Assembly: GCA_045537555.1 (NCBI GenBank)
Contig: JAZSPR010000122.1
Span: 1 to 5,783 of the forward strand
Origin: UBA1081 sp045537555
GTDB taxonomy: Bacteria > Bacillota > Clostridia > Oscillospirales > Acutalibacteraceae
Length of the DNA: 5,783 bases
Reading direction: 5' to 3'
Positions 1-5,423 of the stretch are shown here, one piece after another. Positions within the stretch are counted from its first letter, which is position 1; each line of letters begins with the position of its first letter. Under the pieces are notes generated by a model that worked only from the letters and a program-made list of their open reading frames with translations, did not search any database and was not told the DNA's origin. The position numbers and the translations under genes were made by a program.

Positions 1-143
1 ATGCTCAATTCGCAATTTCGGAAGCCCTTCGGGCTTGAATTATATAAATGGGTCAAAGGGCGAAGCCCTTTCCACAATTGAGCATTGCGCATTGAGAATT
101 GAGAATTTTTGTCGAACTTCAGTTCGACAAATTCTGATTTATC
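1..143 (+). repeat. Structured intergenic repeat, element 1 (left part cut by the window edge)
   Basis: This is a non-coding, hairpin-rich repeat that shares its layout with element 2 at 4496-4690. From left to right it has the end of a left arm (ATGCTCAATT, 1-10), a small hairpin AAGCCC/GGGCTT (22-27 with 31-36), a hairpin AAAGGGC/GCCCTTT (55-61 with 65-71), a right arm beginning AATTGAGCAT (76-85, exactly complementary to 1-10) and made of ATTGAG-like words to about 107, a terminal hairpin TTTGTCGAAC/GTTCGACAAA (108-117 with 122-131), and the tail TTCTGATTTATC (132-143). The rest of the left arm, complementary to 86-107, should lie outside the window. The tail ends four bases from the stop codon of the cytidylyltransferase gene. 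Read from the operon's strand the hairpins lack a U-tract, so this is not a standard intrinsic terminator, although it is the only structure seen after the last gene. I do not recognise the family by name. Confidence 0.8.
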
Positions 144-147
144 CTAA

Positions 148-807
148 TTATTTGTTCTTTCTTCTCTCCATAAGCATCTCAACAATCTTTATATCCTCAG
201 GATAGGTTACTTTATAATTATCTGTATAGCCGAAGTAACGGTATTCCTTTGTATCGAGAGGAAGCTGATGTGCGGGATGACAGAGGTTTGAATTTTCATC
301 GAAATATTTATAAAGAAGAGGGAATCTGTAGGCATCGGGAGCCTGAATGAGATAGAACTCCTCTCTGTCTGCAATTCTGTCCTTGTAAGAGCCGAGGGCA
401 TCTGTGATTTTATAAGCTGTATTTACAAAATCATATTCATCAAGAAGATTTATGAATTCATCAATAAGCTCGGGGGTAATCATCGGGCATGCGGCATTAT
501 TCTCGATTATTCTTTCACAATCGGGATAATTTTTCGCTATGTAGTCAAGGGCATTTTTAAATGAGCCGTTACGGCTGGCACCGCCCTCGACGGTCTTTAC
601 GCCGTATTCGGATGCAATTCTGCCCTGTTCCATTTCTGTTTTATCAACAATCACAATAAAGTCATCGATTGTCTGAGCTTTTCTGAAAGCATCAATTGAG
701 TACCATATCATTTCCTTGCCGAAAACAGTACAATACTGCTTAGGCTTATCGGCGCCGAAACGTGAACCTATTCCGCCTGCAAGGATAATTCCGATATTCT
801 TTCCCAT
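148..807 (-). CDS. IspD/TarI-like cytidylyltransferase with altered substrate pocket
   Basis: Predicted 219-aa soluble nucleotidyltransferase, close to the usual IspD/TarI length (about 230). These enzymes transfer CMP from CTP to a polyol phosphate, such as methylerythritol 4-phosphate in isoprenoid synthesis or ribitol 5-phosphate in teichoic acid synthesis. The N-terminal signature LAGGIGSRFG...KPKQY (residues 9-25, with R16 and K23) is the CTP-binding loop, and NYKVTYPED (197-205) is the conserved C-terminal motif. The family's usual HDAARP segment reads NNAACP (103-108), so the Asp and Arg that contact metal and substrate are Asn and Cys. The later substrate-binding region also matches poorly. 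The start at 807 is chosen because TAAGGAG lies just upstream and the signature begins there; the frame stays open upstream to 912. It is the last gene of the operon, 10 nt after the dehydrogenase. Context favours a CDP-linked surface precursor over housekeeping IspD; this is inference. Confidence 0.85.
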   Translation of the reverse strand: MGKNIGIILAGGIGSRFGADKPKQYCTVFGKEMIWYSIDAFRKAQTIDDFIVIVDKTEMEQGRIASEYGVKTVEGGASRNGSFKNALDYIAKNYPDCERIIENNAACPMITPELIDEFINLLDEYDFVNTAYKITDALGSYKDRIADREEFYLIQAPDAYRFPLLYKYFDENSNLCHPAHQLPLDTKEYRYFGYTDNYKVTYPEDIKIVEMLMERRKNK

Positions 808-817
808 ATTATTCTCC

Positions 818-1849
818 TTATTTGTAAACAACACAGTTTGAGGGTTTCTTATCATTGAGCCAGTCTGAAAGGCTTGCAACAACCATATTTGTGCCCTGAA
901 CCTGAACATCATATGATGAACCTGCGATGTGGGGCGTAATTATAAGATTCTTTGCATCAAGAAGAGGACAGTCGGATGCAATGGGTTCAACTGCCGTAAC
1001 GTCAATTGCCGCACCTGCAATTTCGTCATTATTGAGAGCCTCAATAAGATCCGCTTCGTCAACAAGCTCGCCTCTTGCCGTATTGATGAAATATGCCGTA
1101 TTCTTCATTTTCTTAAACTCTGCAGCTTTGAAAAGGTGCTTTGTCTGAGGTGTTACAACACAATGAAGGCTTACAACATCAGACTCTGCGAGAAGTCTGT
1201 CAAATTTTACGAGTTCGATATCTTCGGGGACTGATGATGGGTCTATATAGGGGTCATAAGCAATGACTTTCATATCGAATGCCTGAGCCTTTTTTGCAAC
1301 AAGTCTGCCTGCATGACCGAAACCGATAAGACCGAGTGTCATATGATTCACACTCTGACCTCTGAAACGGATAAAGGGGGAATTATTGTCAAGTCCCCAT
1401 ACGGTGTCACGGTATTCATCAGGCTTTGATTTTACATCGGTTGTGATTACTCTGTTATGAATAAGATTGTCCGTCAGCGTGATGTTTCTTGTAAGGTCAA
1501 GGATATATGCCATTGTCATATCGGAGACGGCATTTGCATTTCTGCCGCCGTTGTTACATACAATAACGCCGTTTTCCATTGCCTTGTCGAGGTCAATGAC
1601 GGTCTTTACACCGCCGCGGCAACATACGATAAACTTGAGATTTTCGGCACAATCAAAGATTTCGGCATCGATTGTGTCATATTCGCAGACAAGAATGTCG
1701 ATATCACGCACACGCTGTTTGAGTTCGTCACGGGGCATAACGTCGTGATCGATATTGTAACCTGCATATTCAAAATCTATTCTGTCGCTGAGAGTTTCAA
1801 GAATGGGCTTGATAACTTCCGCCGTTACAAGTGCTTTGAGTTTTTCCAT
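818..1849 (-). CDS. D-isomer-specific 2-hydroxyacid dehydrogenase (SerA/phosphoglycerate dehydrogenase-like)
   Basis: Predicted 343-aa cytoplasmic NAD-dependent oxidoreductase of the D-2-hydroxyacid dehydrogenase family, which interconverts 2-oxoacids and D-2-hydroxyacids. The NAD-binding domain begins at LGLIGFGHAG (172-181, GxGxxG pattern), with D199 in AYDP after the second strand. The catalytic residues are all visible: R259 in INTARGELVD, E288 in DVTAVEP and H307 in TPHIAG. GGRNANAVSD (101-110) is the typical hinge segment. It lacks the C-terminal ACT domain found in many SerA proteins. Residues about 135-168 form a longer loop before the Rossmann fold than in the simplest members. The start at 1849 follows GGAGG with 8-nt spacing; an earlier in-frame ATG overlaps that GGAGG and is less likely. 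The gene begins 16 nt after the epimerase gene and its stop codon runs into the next ribosome binding site. The true substrate is unknown; context suggests a sugar-acid or polyol step rather than serine synthesis. Confidence 0.92.
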   Translation of the reverse strand: MEKLKALVTAEVIKPILETLSDRIDFEYAGYNIDHDVMPRDELKQRVRDIDILVCEYDTIDAEIFDCAENLKFIVCCRGGVKTVIDLDKAMENGVIVCNNGGRNANAVSDMTMAYILDLTRNITLTDNLIHNRVITTDVKSKPDEYRDTVWGLDNNSPFIRFRGQSVNHMTLGLIGFGHAGRLVAKKAQAFDMKVIAYDPYIDPSSVPEDIELVKFDRLLAESDVVSLHCVVTPQTKHLFKAAEFKKMKNTAYFINTARGELVDEADLIEALNNDEIAGAAIDVTAVEPIASDCPLLDAKNLIITPHIAGSSYDVQVQGTNMVVASLSDWLNDKKPSNCVVYK

Positions 1850-1865
1850 ATATTTTTCCTCCATA

Positions 1866-2921
1866 TCAGAGTACATTCAGTTCTTTGAGATAATTTACCG
1901 TTTTCTTTGTGCCTTCAATGTGGTTATATAATGATTTCCAACCGAGTTTTTCGAGCTTTTCAACGCTGAGAACTGCTCTTGTGACTTTTGAATAACCTGC
2001 TTTTGCAAGATCTGTCGAAAGGTCAAAAACAACCTCTTTTCCGCCTGCAGAAGCCGCCGCCGAAGCGAAATCACGGAGCATTATTCCTCCTTCGCAGTCT
2101 GCAACGTTGTAAACGGATCCTTTTTCACCGTGAGAAAGCATCATAAGCATACCCGTTGCGCAGTCACCAACATAACCGAATGAAAAGACCTGTGTACCGG
2201 GGCTTTTAAGGACGATATCTTCGTTTCTGACGGCATTTCCGATGAACTGAGTAGGGGCTTTCGTGTCTTCGGGAATGACTGTTGCACCGTAGATTCTGCC
2301 GATTCTTGCATTGACAAAATCAACACCGTACTCACTCATATATGCATTACACATAGCTTCGGATGCTCTTTTGCCGGAAGGATAACCTGCCCTGACCGTG
2401 TTGCAGTCAACATATCCGCTGTAAAGTTCATCGAAGAATTCAACATCGTCACTTCCCGTGCCGTATGCTTCAACAGAAGAACAGAACATAAATCTTTTTG
2501 CATTATATTTTCTCACACACTCAAGGAGATTATGCGTTGCAATTATATTTGTGCAGATTGTGTCAACAGGTTTGTTTGCATAATCAAGGGGTGAAGTGTT
2601 ACTTGCCGCATGAATAACATAATCGGGCTTATTTTCACAGAAAACTTTTTCACAGAATAAAGTATCATTCACATCACCGATAACGGGAATGAAATTTTCT
2701 TTGTAATCACCGAAACGGAGATTCATTCTCTCTTCATTTCGGTCAATCGCAACGACTTTTATATCGCCTTTTGTCATAAGGAGATCAACGATATAATTGC
2801 CGATAAGACCTGCCGCACCCGTTATAAGAACGGTGTTGCCTGCAAGTTTTTCAAAAACATCAGAAAACTCAGAAAGGTATATTCCAAGCTCTTCTTTGTA
2901 TTCAGGTGATTTTATATACAT
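1866..2921 (-). CDS. NAD-dependent epimerase/dehydratase (extended SDR family)
   Basis: Predicted 351-aa extended short-chain dehydrogenase/reductase of the nucleotide-sugar epimerase/dehydratase/decarboxylase type. The Rossmann motif TGAAGLIG (34-41, GxxGxxG) is followed by the acidic residue D60 in VVAIDRN, which normally binds the NAD ribose. HAAS (104-107) and the active-site strand CSSVEAYG (147-154) precede the catalytic YPSGK (Y180, K184). RIGRIYG (207-212 region) and the later FGYVGDCATG (248-257) match substrate-domain positions of the family, including UDP-glucuronate decarboxylase and dTDP-glucose dehydratase relatives. About 25 residues precede the first beta strand, slightly more than usual. 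The start at 2921 has GGGAG 9 nt upstream. The gene starts 3 nt after the acyltransferase stop, so translation is probably coupled. The substrate cannot be read from sequence. Being beside a cytidylyltransferase and a hydroxyacid dehydrogenase, it may act on a sugar or sugar phosphate feeding a CDP-linked product (inference). Confidence 0.92.
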   Translation of the reverse strand: MYIKSPEYKEELGIYLSEFSDVFEKLAGNTVLITGAAGLIGNYIVDLLMTKGDIKVVAIDRNEERMNLRFGDYKENFIPVIGDVNDTLFCEKVFCENKPDYVIHAASNTSPLDYANKPVDTICTNIIATHNLLECVRKYNAKRFMFCSSVEAYGTGSDDVEFFDELYSGYVDCNTVRAGYPSGKRASEAMCNAYMSEYGVDFVNARIGRIYGATVIPEDTKAPTQFIGNAVRNEDIVLKSPGTQVFSFGYVGDCATGMLMMLSHGEKGSVYNVADCEGGIMLRDFASAAASAGGKEVVFDLSTDLAKAGYSKVTRAVLSVEKLEKLGWKSLYNHIEGTKKTVNYLKELNVL

Positions 2922-2924
2922 AGA

Positions 2925-3953
2925 TTATTTCTCCCGTTTTATTTTTTGTTTCATGAGTTTCTTCAGATAAACATAGACTGCCGATGCTGTTAGCGTAAGA
3001 GCAAAAACGATAAGCGGCATAATCACACTCAGTTTTTCACCTAACGGAACAAAAATGCCGATTGAAAGAAATTTCATAAGAACATTTTTAACCATAATGT
3101 GAAGTATGTAAACATAGAGCGAATACTCAGCACCTAAGAATGCAAGTTTATCCGCTTTCACCTTACCCTCTTTTTTCAGGGCAAAGATGAACAATGATGT
3201 CACAGCAAAGAAAGTGCCGATATAGAGGCTTTTCTGCGTGTGGAAAAGTTCAACAGCAACGGCTTCAATTGTAGAAACCGACATTATTATAATAAGAGAT
3301 ATATCAGAATATTTCTTTGTGAGTTTCTCTTCATTTGCCCTTATAAAATGACCTGTCATAAAGAACGGAAGCCCCACAAACAGCCAGTTTCTGTAAAGAT
3401 ATGCCTTAGTCATGATTTCAGGCGGATTATCTGTATATTCAAGGATTTCACGGAGCACCACACCTGCAAGAAACAGCACGGGGATGAGGAAATACATCTT
3501 TTTCGTTATACCTTTTTTTTCAAAGAAAAAGAAAACGAGAGCAGCATAACAAAGAGCAGGAATGAACCACAGAGCTTCCATAACTCTCGGATGATTGAAC
3601 ACAAAAAACTCAACAAAAGCAACGATTGAGAATTTATGGGATATGTAGTCACCGAGATTGCCGTTCACAATACTCACAAACAGACCGTAAGCAAGATACA
3701 TCACAAAGCTGCCTGCAAAAATGGTGACAAGATGCTTTATTTTACGTTTATACTTATCATTGAGGACATCTTTGTTTTCATAGTAACTGAAAAAGCCCGA
3801 TACCATAAAGAAAAACGGCACGGCAAATCTTGCAACGGCAATAAAAGCTCTGCCGAAGTCACCCGGAAAATGAACGTGAATCGCAACGACAAAGAAGGCT
3901 GCAATTATTTTCAGAGCATTCAGAAGTTCATACTGTTTTTTTTGTATTGCCAT
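2925..3953 (-). CDS. Acyltransferase family 3 integral membrane protein
   Basis: Predicted 342-aa polytopic membrane protein with about ten hydrophobic segments and a basic C-terminus (KKLMKQKIKREK). It fits the acyltransferase-3 family (OafA/WecH/NodX-like), which usually O-acetylates or otherwise acylates sugars of surface glycans from the cytoplasmic face. Recognisable family features are the first helix ALKIIAAFFVVAIHVH (13-28) with the conserved His26, ARFAVPFFFMVSGFF (41-55), ALWFIPALCY (127-136), RNWLFVGLPFFMTGHFI (188-204) and SLYVYILH (278-285). The ribosome site AAGGAG gives 7-nt spacing to the ATG at 3953 and only 4 nt to the ATG at 3956, so 3953 is preferred. An upstream extension to 4073 would lie inside the UPF0178 gene and has no family similarity. 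The first codons overlap the end of that gene by 26 nt. The acyl donor and acceptor are unknown. Confidence 0.9.
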   Translation of the reverse strand: MAIQKKQYELLNALKIIAAFFVVAIHVHFPGDFGRAFIAVARFAVPFFFMVSGFFSYYENKDVLNDKYKRKIKHLVTIFAGSFVMYLAYGLFVSIVNGNLGDYISHKFSIVAFVEFFVFNHPRVMEALWFIPALCYAALVFFFFEKKGITKKMYFLIPVLFLAGVVLREILEYTDNPPEIMTKAYLYRNWLFVGLPFFMTGHFIRANEEKLTKKYSDISLIIIMSVSTIEAVAVELFHTQKSLYIGTFFAVTSLFIFALKKEGKVKADKLAFLGAEYSLYVYILHIMVKNVLMKFLSIGIFVPLGEKLSVIMPLIVFALTLTASAVYVYLKKLMKQKIKREK

Positions 3954-4392
3954 CATTTTTCTCCTTTTCAAGAAGTGTACGAAGTGTTTTTTCAAAATCT
4001 TTATCTTGTTCTTTCGTGCGTTTTGAGGGGCCTTTCGTTCTGCCTCCCACCATACGGATTTTCTTTGAAACAAATCTTGTATAGAGCAGTTTCTCTATAT
4101 TATCATTTGTAAAAATCAGACCGTTCTGATTAATCGGAATTGCCTGTTTTGCAAGACACATGGCGGCAAGACCGTAATCCTGAGTGACGGCAATATCGCC
4201 TTTTTCAACGAGATTGACGAGCCTGAAATCAACGCTGTCGGCGCCTTTTTCGGCTGTGATTGTTTCGGCATTCTCACGCATGATGTAATGCGCCGTATCA
4301 CAGATTATGATGCACTTTTTCGAGTATTCAGAAGCAAGCTTTACCGTTATATCAACAACGGGACACGCATCGGCATCAATAAGAATTTTCAT
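3928..4392 (-). CDS. yqxD: UPF0178 (YaiI/YqxD, DUF188) family protein
   Basis: Predicted 154-aa cytoplasmic protein of the widespread YaiI/YqxD family, normally about 150 aa, so it is full length. The N-terminal ILIDADACPV (3-12), the central GDIAVTQDYGLAA (65-77) and the basic KGPSKRT (120-126) are the family signatures. The acidic residues D6, D8, D66 and D72 resemble the metal-binding set of PIN-like nucleases, but no activity is firmly established for the family to my knowledge. The C-terminus is charged and probably flexible. The start at 4392 is preceded by AAGGAC, a slightly weak ribosome site, and lies about 25 nt from the predicted transcription start, giving a short leader. It is the first gene of the five-gene unit and overlaps the acyltransferase gene by 26 nt. 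Its link to the surface-precursor genes is not obvious. Confidence 0.93.
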   Translation of the reverse strand: MKILIDADACPVVDITVKLASEYSKKCIIICDTAHYIMRENAETITAEKGADSVDFRLVNLVEKGDIAVTQDYGLAAMCLAKQAIPINQNGLIFTNDNIEKLLYTRFVSKKIRMVGGRTKGPSKRTKEQDKDFEKTLRTLLEKEKNDGNTKKTV

Positions 4393-4423
4393 AATAAGTC
4401 CTTTTCTACCTATATTTCGTTTA

Positions 4424-4452
4424 ATTATAACATACTTTTATCAAAAGGTCAA
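4424..4452 (-). promoter_or_regulatory. Sigma-A-type promoter of the five-gene operon
   Basis: Read on the minus strand there is TTGACC (4452-4447), a 17-nt spacer and a perfect TATAAT (4429-4424). Transcription should begin near 4416-4418, about 25 nt before the start codon of the UPF0178 gene. No other promoter of this quality was noticed inside the operon, and the short or overlapping junctions suggest all five genes are read from it. The -35 hexamer lies in the palindrome GTCAATTGAC and touches the -35 of the opposite promoter. Confidence 0.8.
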
Positions 4453-4457
4453 TTGAC
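4448..4457. promoter_or_regulatory. Palindrome GTCAATTGAC spanning both -35 boxes (possible operator)
   Basis: A perfect 10-bp palindrome covers most of the two abutting -35 hexamers. A perfect match between two TTGAC cores facing away from each other automatically gives this palindrome, so a regulator-binding role is not required. It does mean that two polymerases would compete for the same face of DNA, and any protein bound here would block both directions. Confidence 0.4.
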
Positions 4458-4481
4458 AGGGCTATTTTTTTGATGTAAAAT
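4453..4481 (+). promoter_or_regulatory. Sigma-A-type promoter toward element 2 and the S51 peptidase gene
   Basis: TTGACA (4453-4458, perfect -35), a 17-nt spacer and TAAAAT (4476-4481, five of six -10 bases) lie on the plus strand. Transcription would begin near 4488, just before element 2, so the message for the gene at 4706 would carry a leader of about 215 nt made almost wholly of element 2. No other promoter was seen between element 2 and that gene. Confidence 0.65.
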
Positions 4482-4495
4482 AAAACAAACAATAA

Positions 4496-4690
4496 TTTGT
4501 CGGGCTGATGCCCGACAAAAATGAATAATGAGTAGTGAGTAATGAGTAACGTCGGAAGTCGCAAGCGACTTATATTCCGCTACGCTCTAAAATGGGATTT
4601 AAAGGGCATAGCCCTTTCCACCATTACTCATTAATCATTACTAATTACTCATTAATTTGTCGAGGGAACCTCGACAAATTCTGATTTATC
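4496..4690 (+). repeat. Structured intergenic repeat, element 2 (complete copy)
   Basis: This is a complete member of the family seen at 1-143, in the same orientation. Its parts are a left terminal hairpin TTTGTCGGGC/GCCCGACAAA (4496-4505 with 4510-4519), a left arm of AATGAGTA-like words (4520-4549), an inner hairpin AAGTCG/CGACTT (4556-4561 with 4566-4571), a second inner hairpin AAAGGGC/GCCCTTT (4601-4607 with 4611-4617), a right arm (4624-4653) that pairs with the left arm at 26 of 30 ungapped positions plus one G-T wobble, a right terminal hairpin of 12 perfect pairs (4654-4665 with 4669-4680), and the tail CTGATTTATC (4681-4690). CGGAAG before the first inner hairpin and TTTCCAC after the second are shared with element 1. 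It contains no plausible gene. It likely forms most of the 5' leader of the downstream gene. Confidence 0.85.
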
Positions 4691-4697
4691 AAAGGAG
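4691..4697 (+). promoter_or_regulatory. Ribosome binding site touching the end of element 2
   Basis: AAAGGAG lies 8 nt before the ATG at 4706 and begins at the base right after the repeat tail. The 12-bp terminal hairpin ends only ten bases upstream, so folding or opening of the repeat could change ribosome access to this gene. Confidence 0.85.
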
Positions 4698-4705
4698 TAA
4701 AAAAT

Positions 4706-5374
4706 ATGGGAACTATCATGGCAATCGGCGGCGGAAGATACGACAACGGAGAAATTCTCCCTCTTTTCAAACATCTTGTTTCACTTACAGGGAAGGATGA
4801 ACCCAGGGTTCTTTACGTCCCCACGGCAGGGTTTGACTATATCATCGGTGACGAGGTAATTTTTGATTCATTCCGTCAGTACGGCTGTAAAATCGCGAAT
4901 CTTTTCCTTACTGACCCCTCCCTGACACCTGCTGAAATAGAGAGAAAGGTTATGTCAGCAGATATCGTTTATGTTGGCGGAGGAAACCTTAAATTCCTTA
5001 TGGACACATGGAAAAGAACAGGTGCGGACAAAATTTTCAGAAAAGCATACGAAAAAGGCATAATTCTCTCGGGCTACAGCTCGGGTGCTATGTGCTGGTG
5101 TAAAGAGGGCTGGGACGACTGCGGAGAAAACAACGCATTCATGTTCATTGACTGCATTGGAATTCTTCCCTACTGCTGTGCACCCCACTATGACAGCGAT
5201 TACTGGCACATTTTCAAGGATGCGATAAAGACAAGAAACATAAAAGGACTTGCCATTGATAACGGTGCCGCAATCGTTTTCAAAGACGATGAAATCTATA
5301 CTCTCTGCGGTGACGACGGCGGAAAAGTATGGTATCTTGACAACGACGGAAACGAAACGGAAGTAAATCAATAA
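4706..5374 (+). CDS. Peptidase S51 family protein (PepE/cyanophycinase-like serine hydrolase)
   Basis: Predicted 222-aa cytoplasmic protein without a signal peptide, close to the length of PepE (about 230). Family S51 includes aspartyl dipeptidase PepE, which cleaves dipeptides with N-terminal Asp, and cyanophycinases; the class-I glutamine-amidotransferase-like fold is shared. Visible features are the N-terminal strand MAIGGG (5-10), VLYVPTA (35-41), the oxyanion-type VYVGGGN (88-94), the nucleophile elbow GYSSGAM (123-129) with S125 as likely nucleophile, and PHYDSD (160-165) with H161 as likely catalytic His. The acidic third member is probably one of the Asp/Glu residues around 134-141. 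Cysteines are frequent between 130 and 158 (C130, C132, C139, C150, C157, C158). The gene stands alone, divergent from the operon, behind element 2 and before an intrinsic terminator. Exact substrate is not determined; PepE-like dipeptidase is the default guess. Confidence 0.9.
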   Translation: MGTIMAIGGGRYDNGEILPLFKHLVSLTGKDEPRVLYVPTAGFDYIIGDEVIFDSFRQYGCKIANLFLTDPSLTPAEIERKVMSADIVYVGGGNLKFLMDTWKRTGADKIFRKAYEKGIILSGYSSGAMCWCKEGWDDCGENNAFMFIDCIGILPYCCAPHYDSDYWHIFKDAIKTRNIKGLAIDNGAAIVFKDDEIYTLCGDDGGKVWYLDNDGNETEVNQ

Positions 5375-5386
5375 AACAGCAATCAG

Positions 5387-5423
5387 AACGGATATATTCG
5401 GTGGAATATGTCCGTTATTTTTT
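5387..5423 (+). terminator. Intrinsic terminator of the S51 peptidase gene
   Basis: A 13-bp stem (5387-5399 with 5404-5416) closes a four-base loop GGTG. It is perfect except for one A/G apposition. An A and six T residues (5418-5423) follow. It begins 12 nt after the stop codon at 5374, giving a single-gene transcript. Confidence 0.88.

Noticed and set aside
1..131. Cloverleaf-like pattern suggesting a tRNA
   Set aside because: The outer stem and inner hairpins lack tRNA arm spacing, a TTCGA T-loop in the proper place and a CCA-adjacent acceptor stem; the same layout recurs with other sequences at 4496-4690.
108..131. Intrinsic terminator for the five-gene operon
   Set aside because: The hairpin is strong but, on the operon's strand, it is followed by A-rich sequence and not a U-tract; termination here could occur another way but is not supported by the standard signature.
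808..912. N-terminal extension of the cytidylyltransferase to 912
   Set aside because: It would overlap the dehydrogenase gene by 95 bases, while an AAGGAG site and the family's conserved N-terminus support the start at 807.
929..1234. Plus-strand reading frames opposite the 2-hydroxyacid dehydrogenase gene (also 927-1148, 1457-1888, 1467-1748)
   Set aside because: They are antisense to a gene with complete catalytic motifs, have no ribosome sites of note and no recognisable domains.
3954..4073. N-terminal extension of the acyltransferase to 4073
   Set aside because: The extra basic residues lie within the UPF0178 coding region and do not resemble the family; AAGGAG directly precedes 3956/3953.
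3240..4112. Plus-strand reading frames opposite the acyltransferase and UPF0178 genes (3240-3629, 3636-4112)
   Set aside because: Their His/Lys/Cys-rich composition is that of antisense shadows of hydrophobic coding sequence, with no domain evidence.
4393..4446. Riboswitch or attenuator ahead of the operon
   Set aside because: The predicted leader is only about 25 nt, too short for a known riboswitch, and contains no terminator hairpin.
4520..4653. Short repeated AATGAGTA-type words suggesting a CRISPR array
   Set aside because: The words are too short and tandem, there are no regular spacers, and no cas genes are present.
4955..5371. Minus-strand reading frame opposite the S51 peptidase gene
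   Set aside because: It is antisense to a gene with clear S51 motifs and shows no motif of its own.
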